A DNA stretch of 64,000 nt from Clitopilus passeckerianus (taxonomy: Eukaryota > Basidiomycota > Agaricomycetes > Agaricales > Entolomataceae): assembly GCA_944990035.1 (NCBI GenBank), contig CALYLX010000132.1, positions 1-64,000 of the forward strand, read 5' to 3'. Positions 1-12,400 of the stretch are shown in pieces (within the stretch, counting starts at the first letter, position 1; the number at the start of each line of letters is the position of its first letter). Below the pieces are notes generated by a model, which was given only the letters and a program-made list of their open reading frames with translations, did no database searches and had not been told where the DNA came from. The position numbers were made by a program, and so were the translations under genes.

Positions 1-531
1 AGAAGCTTGCGAAAGGCGATTTTGGCAAAGCTTTCACTGGCACTAAACAGCTGCAAGGTCACCGTGATGGCAAGCGATTCAGAGGGTGCTTTCCTTTTTC
101 GTACGCCTGCACGTGAGTGGCTTTGCTCATCTCCATTGGGCAACGACGCCCCCAGCGCCAACTTCAAATGAGGTCGCCACCCAACACTACCTTGCACTTG
201 CATGTTTCTTTCACGGAGATATGATGATGACTAGCAGAGCTCTAATGCCCTAGGCCCATCATGAAAATTTAAAGGCGAACAGCGTGCCCTACTCGTGTTC
301 AATTAAGTAGTATACCTCCGCTAAATTTGCTATGCCATTTAAGCAGATTCGTGCCTTCAAAGGTAAGATCGATATGTTGCGGCCACTTTCATATTATACA
401 AAATTGTCATTCATGCATCGTGTGCTTGAACGTCCTGAAAGTGCATGCAAGTGAAAGCGTTCTGATCAGATCAAAATTTCACTTGAGCCTCATTCGATCA
501 GCCGTCTTTCACCAAAACCCAGCACTCGACA
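1..531. other. Left-edge region without an assigned gene
   Basis: No gene can be supported here. A short frame open from the left edge to about base 114 on the + strand is basic and could be the last exon of a gene lying outside the window, but it is only about 37 codons and matches no family I know. The rest would hold a 3' end and the BUD23 promoter. I see no repeat or RNA gene. Confidence 0.4.
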
Positions 532-1635
532 ATGTCACGGCCAGAACATATAGCACCCCGGAGTTTGTGCGTTATACATATGATCTATAATGCCAAGCTT
601 GATTGCTGAACTTGCTGCAGTATTATGGCGACACTGAAGCCAAGAAATATACTCAAAAGTTGGAAAAATCTTGACTGGGCGAAGGAGCGACTAACGATAC
701 ATGTCTAGCACTCGGATACAACAAATTCAAGCGGAAATGACATATCGAGCACTGGAATTGCTTAATCTCCCCCGGAAGAACCAGCGTTTCTTCTGGATAT
801 TGGCTGTGGATCGGGGCTTTCTGGAGAAATCCTGGAGGAAGAGGGATATATCTGGGCTGGCGTAGATATTGCTCCCAGCATGCTCGGTCAGTGAATATGA
901 TAGACTGGACGGGAACTCAGCTGAATATACGCACAGAGGTCGCAATAGATAGAGAAGTGGAAGGAGACCTGTTCCTCCAGGACATCGGCCAAGGTTTTGG
1001 CTTTAGACCAGGAAGTTTTGATGGTGCAATAAGGTCCGTACCTGTTCACATCGACCAAGCTCTCTATCAATCATCATTCAGTATATCCGTCCTACAGTGG
1101 CTTCTAAATGCCGAAACTTCACATCCTACATCTTCCCCACCACACCGTTTGACTCGATTCTTCACCACCCTTCATTCCGCCCTCAAAAATCCATCAAGAG
1201 CTGTTTTCCAGTTCTATCCATCCTCAGATGACCAGATACATCTTATTACATCAATTGCCCAGAAGGCTGGGTTCGGCGGAGGTGTCGTTGTTGATTACCC
1301 CAATTCAAACAAAGCAAAGAAGATTTACCTCTGCTTGTTCGTCGGTGGAGCAGGGCAACAGCAACTACCGAAAGGTCTAGAAGGGGAAGGGGAAGGTGTA
1401 GACGACAGTGTGAAATTTGAGAAACGCCGCGAAAGGCAAAAACTGAAGTCCAAGTCCGGAAGCGGTCAAGCGTCAAGGACCGCGATTGGATCATCAAGAA
1501 GAAAGAGGTATGTGCAATCTCTATTGTGCAGAAATCAATATTAAACTGATCTTAATAGCTATATCGACGGAGGGGAAGGAGGATGTACCCCGAGATTCAA
1601 AATATACGGGACGAAAACGTCGTGCAGTTTTCTAG
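532..1635 (+). CDS. bud23: BUD23-like 18S rRNA (guanine-N7) methyltransferase, with apparent frameshifts
   Basis: Family role: Bud23 (human WBSCR22/BUD23), with Trm112, makes an N7-methylguanosine in 18S rRNA and helps 40S export. The start MSRPEHIAP and the end KYTGRKRRAVF are diagnostic. Between them are the SAM motif LDIGCGSGLSG, then the segments GDLFLQDIGQG, QFYPSSDDQ and VVDYPNSNKAKK, and the basic tail VKDRDWIIKKKE joined to LYRR. Introns of 50-100 bases separate the exons. Odd: the conserved frame only continues if one base is added at each of four homopolymers: Cs near 545-548, Cs near 768-773 (just before SAM motif I), As near 1438-1442 and Gs near 1571-1575. The first two cannot be removed by splicing. 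No stop or non-conservative change was noted otherwise, so these look like assembly errors or a very recent lesion. The stop lies 21 bases from the convergent BCS1 stop. Confidence 0.85.
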
Positions 1636-1656
1636 TTTGTTGTACCTTTACTGTTT

Positions 1657-3318
1657 TCATGTCCGTTTGACGAAGATATGCTGGCATTCCGCCACCGCGT
1701 CCTTTATCCCAGATCTGATGAATAGGCCTTGTAAGGCAGCCATGCTGACCCGATTTCCCGCGTCCATCTGCACCCTGACCAGCTCTTGCATAGAATCGGC
1801 GAGGTTTCGTAATTCTTCCCCCGAAACCGACGGGTCGTCCTTGTAGAACTGCTCGAAGAGATTCCTGGCCTGAACGGGTGTGGCGTCATCGACAAGTTCC
1901 AGCATATCCACTCGTCCGGGTCTGATGAGGGCAGGGTCCAGTCGTTCGAGATGATTCGTTGTCAGGAAGATGATCCTCTCTTCACCGGAGGCAACACCAT
2001 CTAGAGCGTTGAGGAATCCTGAAAACGTCACAGATGACTGGTAACTTGAGGCGACATTCAATTTGTGGCGTATCAATGTGAATATCAAAGTACTCACCCA
2101 TCTTCAGATGTCTGTACTCGTCTGTTAAATGCTGCATCCACGTCTTCCATCAGAATAAAGCTCCGCTCCGGCGCGTTCGAGAGGAGATGTATAAGTTTGT
2201 CATCTGCAAGGCCTCGTTCCGAAAGATTTAGAAGGCATATGTCATAGCCCAAGGAACCGGCAAGGGCCTGGATGTATGATGTCTTCCCTGAGCCGGGAGG
2301 GCCATAAAGTAAGTATCCCCGTCGGTAGGGGATACCTGCAGTAGTTCCCCGGAATGAATTTGAAGGGTTCAAATTAAAAGCGAGGATCACTCACCCCGAT
2401 CAGCGTACCACTGTCGTCTGTTTAGGAATGCCTTAACATCTTGCTCAATCTTGTCACTCAACCCTGGTTGCAACACCACACTTTTCAGTGGCCGCTTCCG
2501 CCGGGGTTGTCCAAATGGTCGCCATTCAATCCCCCATGCAGTGTGAATGACAAGTTTGCCTTCCTGGCCCCGCATGGCTAGATCCTTTGCTTCTGACAGA
2601 AGAGCTGGGAACAATGAACGGTCTCTTGACAAGGTCGTCAGTGTTATGGTTTCCCATGGCGTTCCCGACATTAATTGCATCGATCGTGTTTCTCGCTCAC
2701 GCTTCACCTATATGGGCATAAGTCCTTCGTCCAGTCATTTCACATTGAGAAAAATAAACACCTGCATCCAAGCTCCTTTGTAGCGGAAATAATGAGTTCC
2801 TGGACCGGCCACTAGTTTGAAAAGAGCCGAAGAACTGCCATTTTTGCGTTGTTCAACCGTAGTTTCGACACTAAGGTGATGGCTCCGCATCCAGCCTGAG
2901 CGGAAAGAACGATTAGAAGCAGATGCATTGGCCTGGTGGGCCATCCAGCCCAAAAGCCAATCATATGCTCGGTCTTTGTTATTTACTTCCAGGTTGACAA
3001 GCATCCTCCGTCGCAGAGCAGTAGTTCCGAGAACGAGGCCTTGACGAAGGACAGTCAGCCCAACACCGACACCCTACGAAACGCGTGAATACGTGATAGT
3101 TGGATATTCCGTTCATTCCCGTACCATAAGACCAAATCCAGCTTGGAAATATGGGCTACACTTGATATAAATAATTAATTGTCGTACATGGCGGAGATTG
3201 CTTTGGACACGTACTTGTTCTCAAGAAAAGTGCTAATAAAGCTTGTACTACTCCCGGTACCCTCTGGAGCAACAACTTTAGCAACATGTGTTGTTGCCTC
3301 CCTCATTTGAGAGTCCAT
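1657..3318 (-). CDS. bcs1: Mitochondrial BCS1-like AAA ATPase
   Basis: Bcs1 is an inner-membrane AAA chaperone that translocates the folded Rieske iron-sulfur protein and completes respiratory complex III. Exons in order give an N-terminal segment with a hydrophobic stretch (ends [11 protein letters not shown]), the Bcs1-specific region ([13 protein letters not shown], then [15 protein letters not shown]), the insertion with [16 protein letters not shown], Walker [10 protein letters not shown], Walker [12 protein letters not shown], and the second conserved region [15 protein letters not shown] with [17 protein letters not shown]. Splice joins [12 protein letters not shown] and EDG/YQSSVTF restore family sequence without frameshift. 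The ATG at 3318 is chosen; the reading frame continues upstream only through a GTG. It is head to head with LUC7, 167 bases apart. Confidence in the family is high; the first two introns are less certain. Confidence 0.92.
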
Positions 3319-3485
3319 AGTAGGGTGAATAGAGGCCAACCGTTGATGCTCGTCCACGCGTTTGAAATTGAAGCTGTGACGAAACTTTCAGGCCAAGTTG
3401 TTTGGCGCCGCGTCTCCAACCAAATAGTCCTTTCACCACTTACCCCACTATACTCTGATTATCCCACTGTCGTTCGTTCGCAAAC
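3319..3485. promoter_or_regulatory. Divergent promoter between BCS1 and LUC7
   Basis: The two start codons lie 167 bases apart on opposite strands, so this interval must hold both 5' UTRs and probably a shared bidirectional promoter. A pyrimidine-rich stretch with CCACTTACCCCACTATAC lies about 55 bases before the LUC7 start. No clear TATA box was seen. That one promoter serves both genes is an inference from spacing. Confidence 0.5.
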
Positions 3486-4832
3486 ATGGGTAGGCTGGCA
3501 GAAATGCAGCGGAAGCTCTTGGAGGTGAGTTTCCTTCCTATTTGTCTCTGAAAGTTTGACTAACAACACTGTCTGAACGCAGCAAATGATGGGACCGGAG
3601 GCAATGGGCGTCGCAAATGCCAACCTAACCTGGTCTGACGAAAAAGTCTGCAGAAATTTCTTGTGCGGCACTTGCCCGCATGCGCTTTTCACCAATACGG
3701 TACGCCTTATATAGGTCATTGTACCTGCTCAGTGCTCGATAGCTGACTTGCATGCACACAGAAAATGGATCTTGGCGCTTGCCCCAAATCTCACACAGAG
3801 AGGTTAAAGACTGAGTTTTTGGCTGCCAGAGAACAGACTCCCAACGACCCCATATTCCATCGCTTCCAGATGGAGTATGAGGCGAATATTTTCGCATTTG
3901 TGGACGAATGTGATCGGCGAATTCGTGCTGCCCACAGAAGATTGGAAAAGACACCTGAGGAGAATGCCAAAACTACCAATCTGGTATGTCCCATCCATGT
4001 ATCATGTGGCTTACAGGCTGATGACCATTACGCCCATAGATGAGAGAGATTGCCGAAATTGAACTTGCAATTCAAGGAGGCACGGAAAAGATCGAAACTC
4101 TAGGTGAAACTCACGAAACATTCGCAAAATATGGTTGTACTGACTTAGTACAGGCGAGCAAGGTAAAGTGGACGAATCTATGCGCGAAATGGCTGCCATC
4201 GAGGCTCTCAAGAGTGAAAAGTCCGAAAAGGAGGTCAGTCCACCTCGCTTATTATTCCAAGAAATTCTGTTCCTAACATTTTCGATACAGCGCGAGTTAC
4301 AGCAGTTGACAGACACGTCAGGTGCATCAGGACATCAGAAGCTAAGAGTCTGTGATGTCTGTGGTGCCTACCTTTCCGTGCTGGACTCTGACCGACGTCT
4401 GGCTGACCATTTCGGTGGTAAAGTCAGTGTGCCTTGTTGCTGTTCATATGATGACTGTGCTAACATGTGTTGCGATAGATGCATTTGGGCTATCACGAAC
4501 TTCGCAACATGCTTGCCAAATTTAGAGAAGAACGTGAGAAAAGGAAGATGGGGCCTCCTAGCTCAACACCGGTTCAAGCTGCAGCTGCTGGGACCCCTGC
4601 TCGTTCCGGAGAGCGTGGCGGCGACTATCGGTCGACTCGTGGTGGCGAAGAATATCGGGATCGAGAACGAGGTGATCGTGATCGTGGTTACGAAAGGCAT
4701 TCTTCATCTCGATACGAGTGAGTATTGAATCTTCGCCACGTTGTTTGTGTGAGAATGCATTAACTCATCTCCCATAGTGATCGACGAAGAGACAGAGAGC
4801 GTTCGCGAAGCCCCGGTCGAAGGAGATACTAG
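3486..4832 (+). CDS. luc7: LUC7-like U1 snRNP protein
   Basis: Luc7 binds U1 snRNA and stabilises pairing at weak 5' splice sites. The first zinc finger is in exons 2-3 (CRNFLCGTCPHALF, then MDLGACPKSH) and the C-terminal C2H2-type finger reads LRVCDVCGAYLSVLDSDRRL followed by ADHFGGK and MHLGYHELR. Between them lies a long helical segment (FVDECDRRIRAAHRRLEKT to MAAIEALKSEK). The tail is rich in Arg, Gly, Asp and Glu and ends SRSPGRRRY, so it has only a short RS part compared with human LUC7L. Introns of about 50-70 bases all splice in frame; the one after ETLG uses the second of two close AG acceptors to give EQGKVDES. The gene appears intact. Confidence 0.93.
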
Positions 4833-5592
4833 TTGTACGCAGTGTAGCCATGTTTGTTCCATTCTCACTTCCATATTTGAGATGCTCAGTAGCACGCCAC
4901 AAATTGTGCAACAGGGCCGTGGACGATTGTTTGACTGATAAAAGGCAGTTCGACAGAGTAAATTAGGAATTATGAATTGATATTTCTTATAAAATCGGAT
5001 GCGGAAGCGAAGGAAACTCCTGGACGACGGGGTTAATGGTAGTTGTGACATTTTGTGACGACACCTTGCAGAGGGGCACGCTGAGGGCTGTAGTGACGGA
5101 ACTTGCGCCCTACCGGGTTTTCAACCAAGCCCCACCTCTTCACTTTCCACCTTCACGATCTCTATATAACATATTCACATCCTTAGGTTTTATTTTGTTT
5201 TCGTAAGATTTGGGTTCCTTGTTGGCTTCAAAAAACGAGTTAGAAATCTTAACGAACTTGGTAAATAGACACCTTTCTCGAGTTCATAGCGCGCTGACAA
5301 TCCCTCCAAAAGTCCCTAACAACGATCTAAGGTTTCTATCGGTCACTCATAATCTCTTTCAATCCTGGCTATTACAGCGTGAACCGACGGGCACGTTGCG
5401 CACAATTCTTACATTCAACCACCACAAGATCGTCTTTTCATCTCGGAATTCGTCCTAAGGAATCGATCGCCTTGATCCTTGCCTCTCGTTTCAAGCGCAC
5501 GAGATTTCTGGCCCTACTTCTATCCAATTCGACGTAGTTTTGCGCGCTTTATAGCTGCTAGATTGAAACTCCCTAAACCTCAACCCTCACCG
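4833..5592 (+). promoter_or_regulatory. LUC7 3' end and long leader of the next gene
   Basis: No coding exon is supported here. A TATATAA lies at 5163-5169, about 425 bases before the ATG used for the next gene, followed by pyrimidine-rich sequence and a possible 5' UTR donor (GTAAGA near 5203). Together these suggest a long, possibly spliced leader. An open frame runs upstream of the chosen ATG but its first codon is TTG. Confidence 0.4.
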
Positions 5593-8500
5593 ATGGGAAC
5601 AGACCCATATCAACAAGCGATACAAAATGCAGAAATAGAGGCAATGGACATGGTTGAATCGATGCCACCTCCCGACGTATTACCCCCCAGTTTTGCTTCA
5701 AACCCGTTGGCCAACGGACACCTCCAGAACCAAGCCATGCAGGAGACCCTTCCTGTTTTCGCCGACATGACTGATCCTGCGGCAATGGTCACCTCGAACC
5801 ATGTGCCAATATCTGACGCCGCGGCCAATGCAGCTTTTTTGAATGCAATGGACGTTGTCCAACCAAATGCAATCTCTGACGCCGCATTTATGTCAGGCAC
5901 TATGTCCTCAAGTGATCCTTACGGCATGATAGCGCCTGTTGATAGTGCTATGGTGCTTGAGATGAATCAAGTAGTCGCACATGGCTCTGCTATCCCACCA
6001 GCCGCTCTCACAGAGAACATGCAGATGACGATGAGCACAATGCTCGAGCAGGCCCACATGCCCCCAGCCGTTCCGAATGCTCAAGTCCCCGTCAATCCAA
6101 CAATGCCCACAGCGGCTACGCCCTTCATTAATCCCCCGGTCCCTACACTACCTATTCATCAGGCAGATGCGATTACACTTCCGCAAGAAGAAGTAAGTAC
6201 TCAGGCGGCCCTGGCCTCTATCGATGCTGTCAAGGAGATTTTGCACGAGTGCGTTCTTGATCTCTATATATGCGAATATTATTCACAAGTCCAACCTTGC
6301 TCAGCATTGAAAAGACTGCCAAGCACGCGCTCCAGGTCCTTCCAGGCGTGGAAGAGGTAACTGGTTCCAAAGTCACCAGCGCCATTCCTAGCATTGGCCA
6401 TCTGAATGACTGCATTTCACAAGTGACACAGAAGTTCTCTAGCTTGCTCACCCTATCGTCCGCGCTGGAGTCAAGCGCATACACTCCACCTCTACAGTCG
6501 CCAAATATAGTTCTGGAGCAGAAGGAAAGCCCTCTCAGTTACCCGTCCACGTCTTCCTCTGCATCATCGCCGATGGAGTTACCTGCAGAAAACAGGAAAC
6601 GGTGTGCATCTGAATTGGACGAGCGCCGAAGCGTCAAATCTTTGAAGAGAGAGTCCCCAGAGAATGTGCCGCTCTCAGTGTCTTATGCCGAGCCTTCAGC
6701 ACCGACTCTTGACAATGCACAATCCTTCCCCATATCAGGCATGCCTCTGCCTAGCGGCACATCGCAAGCATCCGTGTCTCCTGGATTGGGCCCCTCGGTT
6801 TCTCCTACAGCCTCGTTTTCGACACGAGGCTTCGCCCCGGCGCTACCTCCGACTCCAACATACCCCTCTTTTAATAATGTTCCCATGCCTTCTCCGATAG
6901 AAAGCTCTTCTTCGTCACTATCGCATGGATCTATCGGTCCCCCGTTTCCTGGGCTTCAAACATCATGGTCAGATCCAGTGGTTCCGACTCGTCATCACCA
7001 CTCGTCCTCTCTAGAGTCGTTGACAGGTGCCCAACTCCAATTCCCTACATCAGATCCTGCAACCCCAGCCATTACAGACACGATACCAAGCTTCCTGTCA
7101 AAAGTCGGTTCATCGCCAACCACCCCTAATACGGCTACAATGGGAGTGCCAATCGGGCGCATGTCACGTTCGGGATCAATCACGGGCACGTTTACACCTT
7201 TCACGTTTGGGGCGACACTAGAAAATGCCACCGAGCAAGGTAGCCTTTGGACGAATGGCTTCAATCGAGTGTCAGGCCAACTTCCTGCACAGCAGTCATC
7301 GCCTGTCTGGAATAATGGGGTGGAAACTACTAGTTCATCGTTATCTCCTTCACCCGTATCTGACCGGATAAACCTCGTGGCACCTCCGGCAGCTGCCAAT
7401 CGCACATCCCCGCCCACTAACGACGACGAAGATGACGATTCTGATGATGAGGATGGCGGCCATGGGAGAAACTCACGCCAGGTAGGATTCATGTTTATTG
7501 AGCCAAGTTTTCCATCGCCTGACACATTTCTTATAGTCCGATGGATCGCACGGACCTTCAGCTGCAAACGACGTTCCTGTTGAATACCGTGCTGAGGTTG
7601 AGCGTATCTTCTTTGAGTTCCTCAACAGGATCTGCTCAAATTGTACGGGATTTTCTTTATTCCCGATTTACGCCCTGCTTATATGCGCTATTTAGTGGAC
7701 GCTACTGATTCCAAAGGCGAACCAATCCATCAAACGCTCATGGCGAAGAAGATGCAGAGACTAGATGAGTCACCAGACTTCCGGCCTTTCAAGTTCCGCA
7801 TACAAGCGTTCACTCATGCATTCCTGGAAGAGGTATGCAGATCCTGTTACATGACCCTTTCATGCGAGTTAAGTGCATATTTAGTTGGCCAAACACGGAT
7901 ATACAGATGACAAGATACCCATGAAGAAGGTCAGTAACCCGATGAACGTAGAAGTTTTGTGGGCTTACGCTTCTATGATGATAGGTCCGAAATTTCTTGT
8001 GGAGATCTCCATACATTCTACGCTTCAACGAGGATGGAAAGAAGGCCAAATCAAAAGGCAATCACATCTGGAACATCGAGGCAAAAAAGGTTGGGGAAGG
8101 GAAGTGGGAGTTCCGGCCTTTCCAGCGCAAACTTGCTGGCACGCCTCCAAGCATTGCATACTGCGGGCTCAAGTGGTCTTGGTCGCCACATGTTTGGGAT
8201 CCGCAAGCATCCCTTTCAAATGCAGCCGTCGAGTATAGCTCGCCCTCACTACCGCTGTGGCTTTCGTGGAATCGGAATGTGCTTTCCGGGACTCCTCCAC
8301 CAGATGCTGAGAGCTGTCAAATCACTGCCAATGCCAAGGTTAGCTGAGTCTCACCTATGATCGAGTGAATATACCCTAAAAGTATTCCAGTTCGTCCTAG
8401 ACGGCCAAGACTGCAGCCTGTCTCATACTTTCAATTTGACCATCGCCCCGGTTAAATCTATTGAAAACCAGACTATCGCTCGTTCTCGACGCCCTTCCCT

Positions 8501-9216
8501 TGGAACCGAAGCACCGCGACGCACTGCCAGCGATTCTGTCCTTTTCCAAAATGTCCAGCGGTTAGTATGTATCTATCACTTGATCATGACAAAGCTAAGC
8601 TACCTTCTTCCATCTTAGGGCGAAGCCTAGGCCTGCCCCATCGTCTGCGGACAATCGTGTCATCCGCGTATTGCAGAGTGTTGCCCAACGAGTAACGGAG
8701 GAGGCTGTTTCCCAATCGGTCACTGGCTCCCCTCCAAAGGAAAGCGAATTCCAAGTCCTTGTGAGGCAAAAAGACGTCTTGGACCAATCTGTCGACGCCT
8801 TCGACAAGGCTTTGTCGGGCAACACCCTCATTGAGAACCGTCGTTTGGCGGTGGCAGCACAAAATGTTGTCGTTCAAGCAGCACATTCTGTCCTCGCAGA
8901 TCGTACAGTCGCCAGCGGTGGAGTTCCAATCCAACATGCAGAATCCGTCGCAGTCAAGAACGTTACCGTCAGCGAACTCTCCGAAGCTACACAAGACGCC
9001 ATCGCCCTCGCAGTCAAGCAAGAGGGCACAGCTTCCTCTGGAGTTGATATCATGGTGGCAGCAACAACAATTCTCAAACTTCGAACAGCAAACACCTCCT
9101 CTGAAAACTTAACCACTCACTCGTCGCTCCCCGGGCGCCCTAACAGCGGAAACACTAAGCGACACTCCAAAATATCAGCTCATCCACTTTCTTCGGTCAC
9201 AGAATTTGCGGCATAA
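5593..9216 (+). CDS. Large conserved uncharacterised protein with a cadherin/He_PIG-like segment
   Basis: I do not recognise a named gene. From the ATG at 5593 (MGTDPYQQAIQNAEIEAMDM) the protein has a Met/Pro/Ala-rich N-terminus; a short helical region around IEKTAKHALQVLPGVEEV; a very long Ser/Pro/Thr-rich segment with basic patches (PAENRKRCASELDERRSVK, SLKRES); and an acidic patch EDDDSDDED. A compact conserved block follows: VEYRAEVERIFFEFLNRICS, LDATDSKGEPIHQTLMAKK, DFRPFKFRIQAF and RNFLWRSPYILRFNEDG. Next is a segment resembling the Ig-like/cadherin-like (He_PIG or CADG) fold: GLKWSWSPHVWDPQAS, SSPSLPLWLSWNRNVLSGTP and a beta-rich end TFNLTI. An Ala/Val-rich helical tail closes it. I found no signal peptide or membrane segment, so a nuclear or cytosolic role is possible. 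All joins tested keep the frame, and introns are 50-75 bases. The fold comparison rests on pattern only. Confidence 0.8.
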
Positions 9217-9420
9217 TTAATTTACTTTTTTGGGACTTTTGCAGTACAATAGCCTTTTTCTCCTTTCCTCGGGTAACAAGGGACTCCTCGCTATGCTTTC
9301 GATATCTACCCGGGCTTATAGAAGGTTCAATGCTACCTACTTTTTCATTACGGATTTGCAATCTACGTGGCATTCTTGAGGGCAACAGGGAATATTAAAG
9401 GGCTCTGTAGTTATAACCAT

Positions 9421-12400
9421 TTATTGCTCTACGAACAATGTATCACACATCATACATGCCACCGCGTCCATATCATTCATGTACGTACAAGCCAAACAAC
9501 TCTTCTCCTCGTTAAAGCTGGGTGATGAGGTATCGTTGCATACACTAGGTTGGGAAGAACCCAGAAGTGTACCAGCGAAAGCGTGGCCTTCTTCTCGAGG
9601 GCCGAGTTGGCCGTCATCGAAATCACTGTCAAGGTTGTGGACCTCGTCCAGTCTCGTCAGCTGGAGCAGGCCGTGAGCATACATGCCTAGTTCTTCCATG
9701 GTAGCAGCCCCGTCCTCTAGAGCCTTTGCTTTGAACGCCAACTTTTGGCAAATTGTTGGGATTTTCCACTCTTGTTGTATCTAGTAGGATTATTTTGATT
9801 ATGAAATTGCTAAGAGTTGGGAAGTATACCTTGACCATAATATCTTTGACGGTGGTTGATTTATCCACGTCGAAACGTATCTTCGCGCCAATCCCACGTG
9901 TTCGACGCAAGTGCCGAGTGTGTCGTCCGTTACTTCCATATACCGCGGATTTCTCAAGTTCGGAACCCTTCCCAGTCTTCGCAATCTGTATCACAGTGAT
10001 AGATGTTGTACGCCACTCTAGGTTCCTGTTAACAGAATCATCACTTATAGTCGTATCTTGATGCGATTCCAAAACAGTATTAATCATACTTTTGCTGGGC
10101 ACATTCCAGGCAAAGAGGAGGTTCCGTGATGTACATTGGTGATTGTTGCTTGTCCTCTGTGATTTCGAGAGTGATGGCTGGCCCGGTTTGGTAGCTACAG
10201 GTCCTATTAGTGTCGACCAAAGAGTGGTATTGACCGAGGGCGCACATTTTTTGGAGCACATCCCATTCATGGCGCTCCACCATTACTGCGACTGACGGAA
10301 GATCAATAGCAGCGTTGAAGTCGATAGCTGATAAATTATGAATGCAAAGTAGCTTGCTTGTATCCACAATTTCTGGCCGGTCAACTTCCGATGGATGATC
10401 TACCCATTCTCTCCAGGACTTTGCGAAACCAGTGTCAACGAGCGCATACAGGCCATCGTTAGTCAGCCTGGACTGAAGACCGCCGTAAAGGTATCGCAAC
10501 CTCGACTTTTGGTGAGCAGTGGTTAGCGTCAGCTCCCCTAGCTATGGTTTTGCGCTCTTACCTTTTCTTCCTCCGCTTTCTTACGAACTTCCCTCCTGCA
10601 TTCCCTCTGCATTCCCTCGGAGGCCTCACAGACCGCACACGGTTCAAGGTGCACGGAAGGTGGGTCCCAATTTGGATATGAGGTCTGTAGCAAATCCCTT
10701 GCCTGGATTACCAGAATTAAATCATTGCCGGAACTAACAAGGTACAACAGACCTCCTTGGATATGGCTGCGCAATTATTTTTCGATGTTCGGAGGCGGTT
10801 GTGTTCACAAAGTATATCAGGCAGAAATTCTGGAGAATCTGGCGGCGGATCATCTTGTCCAGCAATATGCATTCGGGGCCTAGTCAACTTCCAATCTGCT
10901 CAAAATTGAATGGAATTGCTCTTCGAATGTAAAGGTACAACGTACCCTTCACCCAGGATTTCGAGATCCAATAGCCAGCGCTGAAGTCATTCTCTTCGGC
11001 AAGCTGGTGGAACTCCGCTACCAGCTTAGGGTGTTGTACGTGATAGAGCCGTTCTTTGAATTGAAGTTCAATACATTGGTGGCAAAGATCTGCAGGGGTG
11101 AGTACCGGACTGAGTTTCCACCCATTGCTTTCCATCATGGACACATATACAGCCTGAATCGCGAAGACTTGAGACAATAAATTACGACAACAACAAAGAT
11201 GGTCCGACGAACCTTATCTACGCGCTTGATATTCTCACTTTTAAGAGGGTCGATCAGATTGTGAGAGCAGACGATATCCTCATTCGTGAGGTAGATATCT
11301 TTGCCCTCAATGGCAAGGGCGTCTGCCGTCGCCCCATCGGATTGCTGAAAGCTATACTTCCGCGGTAGCTGAGTGAACCAGTGGTTCAAGGCGGAACGGC
11401 TCGCGAGGATGCTATCCTGCCAAGGCCCATTCTGTCAGAATCAGCAACCCAGGCATATGCAAAAGAGGGCTGACCTGCTCAACAGACTTCACATTCCAGG
11501 ACTGATATATACGCACGACTTGGCGGCGTAAATCTTTAAGCCAGTCCACGACAAACTCCTCCCTACATTGTACATGCGTCAAGAGAGCCCTAAAGTCAGT
11601 GAGAAAACATGAAGGCACCTCACTATGTATAGCTCCTTTGCTTTTGCGTGAGCGGCATTATCAGCTTGAACGAGGGAAAGGGTTTCAAAGGTTGGTTTTA
11701 GGTTAGTGTCAGCACTTGCTACCCGGACTTTCTTCACAAAAACAAGCATATACGCGTCAGTCGATGTCGCTGTCCTAGAGAATTGATTAGTTCCGACGCC
11801 TCGTCTCCAATTAAATGGTTCATACGATGCATCATTTTGGTTAGGAGCACTGCTGGGGGCAACGTTCTCATCTCTGGAATATCGGATCAGACATAGATAG
11901 CGAAGAATACGGATTGTATGCATGCCCTGGCTGCACCTCAGTGGTATCAACCCTAAACGGGCCAACAGATCAGTGACAGTATCCGCAATACGCACTAGTA
12001 CCACGTACTTTATGTTGCTAGCCTTCGTTTTGCCTCCCCTTGCCTTCCCTTTGGCCTTCGTTCCAGGGGATTTTATCTTTGTTACGACTTCGTCATTAAA
12101 TTGAAACCATTCAGTAGTCCTATCATACAAAGCATCACACGAGCGAGCTTGGTGGAAGGAGTGCCATACATACTCAGCATCCAAAACTTGAACTTCGTAG
12201 TGACCATGATAAGCGCTAGGACCTTTGTGTAGAAGGATACCGCGTAGTTCATAGATGTTATCCTCTCTGGCCATATCAGGGGTGGCAAGGTACTGGTTCA
12301 TGTCAAGAACCAAGGGGAACGTTATCCCGTGCTTTAGCTTCTTTCTGTCCAATGTCGACATATCGAACACGAAGCGAAGCAGTGAGAGATGGAGAACTGG

